Below, one piece after another: positions 6,983-10,345 of a DNA stretch of 10,345 nucleotides (the stretch's first letter is position 1; each line of letters begins with the position of its first letter). The translations under genes were made by a program, and so were the position numbers. This DNA is from Victivallales bacterium (lineage in GTDB: Bacteria; Verrucomicrobiota; Lentisphaeria; Oligosphaerales; Oligosphaeraceae): NCBI GenBank assembly GCA_017543165.1, contig JAFYGL010000179.1, forward strand, positions 1-10,345, written 5' to 3'. The notes beneath the pieces are model-generated. The model ran no database searches. It was not told where the DNA came from and saw only the letters and a list, made by a program, of their open reading frames with translations.

Positions 6983-7954
6983 TTAATTGCCCTCCTGGGA
7001 AGCGGTCCCGTCCAGTCTCCTGACGGGATACTTCATGTACAATTCCCTGACATAATTCTTGTAGCGGAGCTCTTCCTCTTCCTTCTGAAGGACACGGCGT
7101 ATCTTTTCCCGCAGTTCGTCATTCAGTTCAGGAATGCCTCCCTTCTGGAACTCCACAAGCTTGATGATGTAGCGCCCACCGCCAATGTCCGTCAAAAAAT
7201 TGGCGGTCTGGCCTGGCTGCAACTTGGAGATGGTCTCCAGCAGCTTCGGGTGCGGGCTGTCCAGCCAGCCCTGGTCACCGCCCTTGTCCGCATTGGCGCC
7301 TTCGGAATACTTCTTCGCCAATTCCTCAAATGGCACTCCTTCCGCAAGTTTTGCCATGATTTCCTTGAAAGTGGCGTCCGTATCAGGATACTTGCCTTCC
7401 TTTTTCAGCAGAATCACGGCAATATGCCATTTGGAACCAGTGGCCATAGCCTCCTTGTCCGCCGCATAACGCTCCTCAATTGCCTTCTCGGAAACCAGAT
7501 TGCCACGCGTGACCCTGTCCCTGACCAGCAATTCCACTGACAGGTCCTTCTCCACGCGCGCCCTGTACTCCTTCATGGTCATGTTCTCCTTCTGGAGCAT
7601 GTCCTCAAAGCGGGCAACATTGCCTCCTGCGTATTCCGTGAGTGCCCTGTTTATGCGTTCCTGCACCATGTTCTGGGGCACCTTGGCCCCTAGCGCCACA
7701 AACTCCTTTGCAAAGAGCTCACGCTCAATCAGGGTATTCAATGCCGCAGTCCGCAATTCTAGTATCTTGTTTTCCAGTTCCTTGCCCTGGTAATGGGAGG
7801 CAAGTTGCTTTTCCTGCGCCACTGTAAGACGCTGCACATTGTACAGCGTTATCACCTCGTCCCCTACTATGGCAAGCAACGCATCGCCATACTGAGCATG
7901 GACTGCTGCGCACAGCAAAAGCAAAACAAGGCAAAACAAATGCTTAATTTTCAT
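6983..7954 (-). CDS. Periplasmic parvulin-type peptidyl-prolyl isomerase / chaperone, PpiC/SurA-like
   Basis: The protein has 323 residues. A signal peptide ([20 protein letters not shown], cleavage after residue 20) is followed by a SurA/PrsA-type helical chaperone region (about 25-165) with VGDEVITLYNV. One parvulin domain spans about 176-270 (WHIAVILL, then SEGANADKGGDQGWL and GGGRYIIKL). A charged helical tail (280-305) follows. The role is folding of exported and outer-membrane proteins. His177 matches the first active-site histidine of parvulins, but Tyr262 occupies the position of the second (G-x-H-I-I-K), so isomerase activity may be reduced. A longer frame extends upstream to 8122. 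I reject that start because its 56 extra residues are Arg-rich out-of-frame gyrA sequence, while the ATG at 7954 begins a signal peptide and has GGAGA 6 bases before it. The gene overlaps gyrA by 11 bases. Confidence 0.9.
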   Translation of the reverse strand: MKIKHLFCLVLLLLCAAVHAQYGDALLAIVGDEVITLYNVQRLTVAQEKQLASHYQGKELENKILELRTAALNTLIERELFAKEFVALGAKVPQNMVQERINRALTEYAGGNVARFEDMLQKENMTMKEYRARVEKDLSVELLVRDRVTRGNLVSEKAIEERYAADKEAMATGSKWHIAVILLKKEGKYPDTDATFKEIMAKLAEGVPFEELAKKYSEGANADKGGDQGWLDSPHPKLLETISKLQPGQTANFLTDIGGGRYIIKLVEFQKGGIPELNDELREKIRRVLQKEEEELRYKNYVRELYMKYPVRRLDGTASQEGN

Positions 7955-10345
7955 CTGGATTCTCCGCGTTTTCGGTTGGAACAGATTCATTGTCCTTTTC
8001 TTCCAAAGCGGCATTCTCTTCCGCCTGGCGAGCCTCGAAGTTCGCCGCATCGTTGGCGGCCTGCTCCTCGCTTTCCGCACGGGCCTGGTTCTCCGCCTGG
8101 TCGTCCTCCGACAACTCGTCAACTATGGACACATTGACGACACTGTCGTTCTCCTTGGTGAACCTCATCACCTTCACACCCTGCGATGCGCGACCGCAGA
8201 GGCGTATCTGGTTGATGTGGGTGCGTACCGCCTGTCCCTTCTCGGACAGCAGCAGAATATCCTGCTGCGTGTTCGGTTCAACCTGCAATGCCGCCACCAC
8301 ATAGTCACCTTCCTTCAGTTTGATGCTGATGCAGCCCTGGGTGCCACGGTTGGTCAGGCGATAGCGGAACGCGGAACGCTCCTCCGCCTCGGCGCTTTCT
8401 GGCACCTCAACATCCGCCATCTCCGCGCCTTCAGCCGCTGCCTCGTCATTGCCTTCAGCAACAGTTGCCTCGGGCAGGTCCTCTGAACTGCCACGCCCGA
8501 TTGGCGTGCGCTTGCCAAGGCCCTTCGCCGTAATCACCAGCAATTCGTCATCAGGCTGGACGATGGTCATTGACACCACCACGTCCTTTGTGCCGTCCGC
8601 GCTGTCCTTCAGTTTGATGGCGCGGACACCCGCTGCCATGTTGCCCATGGAACGCACCTGCCCTTCATGGAAGCGCACGGCACGGCCATTGCGGCTGGAT
8701 ATGAGAATGTCCTTGGAGCCATCGGTCAACTGGGCGTCGATAAGGTCGTCGTCCTCACGGAACATCAACGCCCTCTTGCCAGTCTTGCGCAGGTTCTTGA
8801 ACAACGACAGGCTGCATCTCTTGACCAGGCCCTTCTTCGTCACCATCACCACGAAGTTGCTGTCCATGTCCAGCGTCTTTTCATCGTAGGAAATGATTGC
8901 CCTGATTTCCTCGTGGTTTTCTGGATGCTCTGGATCCGCAATGAGGTTCAGCACATTGGAGATGAAGCGCCCTGCGTCCGAACGCTTGCTTTCTGGCAGT
9001 TCGTAGGCACGCGCCAGGCGATAGACCTTGCCGTAGTTGGTGAAGAACAGCAAAGAGTTGTGGCTGCGGGTGGAAAGCACCATCTGCACCGTGTCGCCTT
9101 CCTTGCGGGCTGTGATGCCCTTCACGCCAGAGCCGCCCCTGTTCTGGGCGTTGTACTCGTCCGCGCTGCAACGCTTGATGTAACCGCCCTTGGTGAGCGT
9201 CACCACGTAGATTTCGCGCTTGGTAAGGCTGTCCAGATTCACTTCGCCGTCAGCCGCCTCGATGCGCGTGCGGCGCGGCGTATTGAACTTCTCCTTGGTC
9301 TCCAGCAATTCCTTGCGCACCACCGCCATGATATTGGCACGGCAGGAGAGGATTTCCTGCAAACGGGCGATTTCCTGCTTCAGGTCCTCGTACTCCTTCT
9401 GCAACTCGTCCACAGCCAGGTTGGTCAACTGTGCCAGGCGCATGTCCAGAATCGCATTTGCCTGAATGTCATCCAGCCCGAAACGGCTGATCAACTGCGT
9501 TTGCGCCTCCTGCCTGTCCTTTGAATTGCGTATTATGCTGATGACCTCGTCTATGTTGGCCTGCGCGATAAGCAAGCCCTCGATGATGTGGGCGCGGGCC
9601 TGAGCCTTCTTCAGCAGGAACTGCGTACGGCGCGTGATGACCTCCTCGCGGTGGTCGATATATGCGTCAAGCACCTGCTTCAGCGTCATGGTGCGGGGCC
9701 TGTTGTGGTCCACAACCAGCAACTGTCCAGGATCGGTGGATTCCAGCGGCGTCAGTTTGTACAGCTCATTCAGCACCACGTTGGTGGTGGCGTCCTGCTT
9801 AAGCGAAATCACAATGCGCACACCTACACGGTCGCTGGACAAATCAACTATGTTGCTGATGCCATGCACCACATTGTTGCGGGCCATGTCACCAATGCGG
9901 CTCACCATGTCCGCCTTGTTTATGCCAAATGGAATCTCCGTGATGACGATGGTGTCCTTCCCATTCTTGTCGGTCTCGATTTCCACCTTGCCGCGGACGC
10001 GCACCGTGCCCTGCCCTGTGCCGTACAATTTGCGCACACCGCTCACGCCGTGAATGATGCCGCCTGTGGGATAGTCTGGTCCAGGAATGATTTCCATCAA
10101 CTCGTCCAGAGTGATGTCTGGATTGTCAATGACCGCCACAGCCGCGTCTATTGCCTCGCCAAGGTTGTGCGGCGGGATGTTTGTCGCCATGCCCACGCCA
10201 ATGCCCTGAGAGCCGTTTACCAACAGATTCGGGAATGCGGCTGGCAGAACCACTGGTTCCTGCTCTTTGGCATCAAAGGTGTCCCGCATATCGACGGTGT
10301 CCTTGTCCAAATCCGCCAGAAGCGCCTCCGCGCTTTTTTCCATCT
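7944..10345 (-). CDS. gyrA: DNA gyrase subunit A (5' end outside the window)
   Basis: This is the A subunit of the A2B2 type II topoisomerase that introduces negative supercoils. About 800 C-terminal residues are present. By comparison with E. coli GyrA, about 130 N-terminal residues are missing, including the catalytic tyrosine and the quinolone-resistance region. Numbering from the first visible Met, [19 protein letters not shown] and [17 protein letters not shown] identify the breakage-reunion domain. Coiled-coil and tower segments follow to about 370. The C-terminal beta-pinwheel (about 375-740) has six blade motifs of the type [36 protein letters not shown] and KGQAVRT. The GyrA box is QNRGGSG (400-406) rather than QRRGGKG; together with the six blades it indicates GyrA rather than ParC. 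An acidic insertion of about 35-40 residues (about 620-658) separates two blades, and a 57-residue acidic tail ends the protein. The last codons overlap the parvulin gene. Confidence 0.97.
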   Translation of the reverse strand, partial: MEKSAEALLADLDKDTVDMRDTFDAKEQEPVVLPAAFPNLLVNGSQGIGVGMATNIPPHNLGEAIDAAVAVIDNPDITLDELMEIIPGPDYPTGGIIHGVSGVRKLYGTGQGTVRVRGKVEIETDKNGKDTIVITEIPFGINKADMVSRIGDMARNNVVHGISNIVDLSSDRVGVRIVISLKQDATTNVVLNELYKLTPLESTDPGQLLVVDHNRPRTMTLKQVLDAYIDHREEVITRRTQFLLKKAQARAHIIEGLLIAQANIDEVISIIRNSKDRQEAQTQLISRFGLDDIQANAILDMRLAQLTNLAVDELQKEYEDLKQEIARLQEILSCRANIMAVVRKELLETKEKFNTPRRTRIEAADGEVNLDSLTKREIYVVTLTKGGYIKRCSADEYNAQNRGGSGVKGITARKEGDTVQMVLSTRSHNSLLFFTNYGKVYRLARAYELPESKRSDAGRFISNVLNLIADPEHPENHEEIRAIISYDEKTLDMDSNFVVMVTKKGLVKRCSLSLFKNLRKTGKRALMFREDDDLIDAQLTDGSKDILISSRNGRAVRFHEGQVRSMGNMAAGVRAIKLKDSADGTKDVVVSMTIVQPDDELLVITAKGLGKRTPIGRGSSEDLPEATVAEGNDEAAAEGAEMADVEVPESAEAEERSAFRYRLTNRGTQGCISIKLKEGDYVVAALQVEPNTQQDILLLSEKGQAVRTHINQIRLCGRASQGVKVMRFTKENDSVVNVSIVDELSEDDQAENQARAESEEQAANDAANFEARQAEENAALEEKDNESVPTENAENPDEN
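7961..7965 (-). promoter_or_regulatory. Ribosome binding site of the parvulin gene, inside gyrA
   Basis: GGAGA on the minus strand, 6 bases before the ATG at 7954, is read within the last codons of gyrA. It decides the parvulin start and means ribosomes finishing gyrA pass over the start of the next gene. Confidence 0.7.

Noticed and set aside
7955..8122. A 56-residue N-terminal extension of the parvulin frame
   Set aside because: It is rich in Arg, Thr and Pro, is out of frame with well-conserved gyrA sequence, and precedes a perfect signal-peptide start with its own ribosome binding site at 7954.
8667..9524. A 285-codon plus-strand frame opposite gyrA
   Set aside because: It is antisense to highly conserved GyrA sequence, has no recognisable domain, and has an unlikely His/Val/Ala/Leu-rich composition typical of shadow frames.
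2493..10345. Possible avoidance of GATC as well
   Set aside because: Only about eight GATC sites were seen, fewer than base composition would suggest, but they do occur. Without a proper Markov background this is not a safe claim.

Overview
The window looks like a Gram-negative chromosome of roughly 54% G+C. The exported proteins (CBM9-like/TIM-barrel/discoidin and LamG), the GH29 fucosidase and the periplasmic parvulin suit a glycan-degrading bacterium of the Planctomycetota-Verrucomicrobiota-Lentisphaerota group. The phylum is inferred from gene content and was not tested. Coding density is high.

Left part (1-1752). A visibly A+T-rich stretch (1-247) carries at most the last codons of an upstream gene and an inverted repeat. 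It leads into a plus-strand, apparently cytoplasmic GH29 alpha-L-fucosidase (248-1549). The fucosidase converges on the minus-strand genes across a 203-base spacer. That spacer is packed with repeats: a 101-base MITE-like element with 18-base terminal inverted repeats (1570-1670), an internal 10-bp perfect hairpin, and a run of CTCTGCG repeats (1693-1743).

Right part (1753-10345). Six genes lie head to tail on the minus strand with gaps of 42 bases or less. In order of transcription they are gyrA (5' end outside the window), a PpiC/SurA-like parvulin that overlaps gyrA by 11 bases, a GloB/YcbL-like metallo-beta-lactamase-fold hydrolase (2-base gap), trpS, a 941-residue exported CBM9-like/TIM-barrel/discoidin protein, and an exported LamG protein. 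Housekeeping genes therefore run straight into a two-gene exported glycan module with no obvious terminator between. The two exported proteins could bind or cut a glycan outside the cytoplasm while the convergent fucosidase releases fucose from imported fragments. That division of labour is inference.

The most unusual whole-window signal is the complete absence of CCGG from 1550 to 10345. The only two CCGG sites in the window are both inside the fucosidase gene. Other points of interest are an acidic insertion in the GyrA C-terminal domain, a divergent GyrA box, and a parvulin with tyrosine at the usual second active-site histidine. I did not find a clear new defence or mobile system. The best leads are the unassigned 941-residue enzyme-like protein and the repeat-rich junction.
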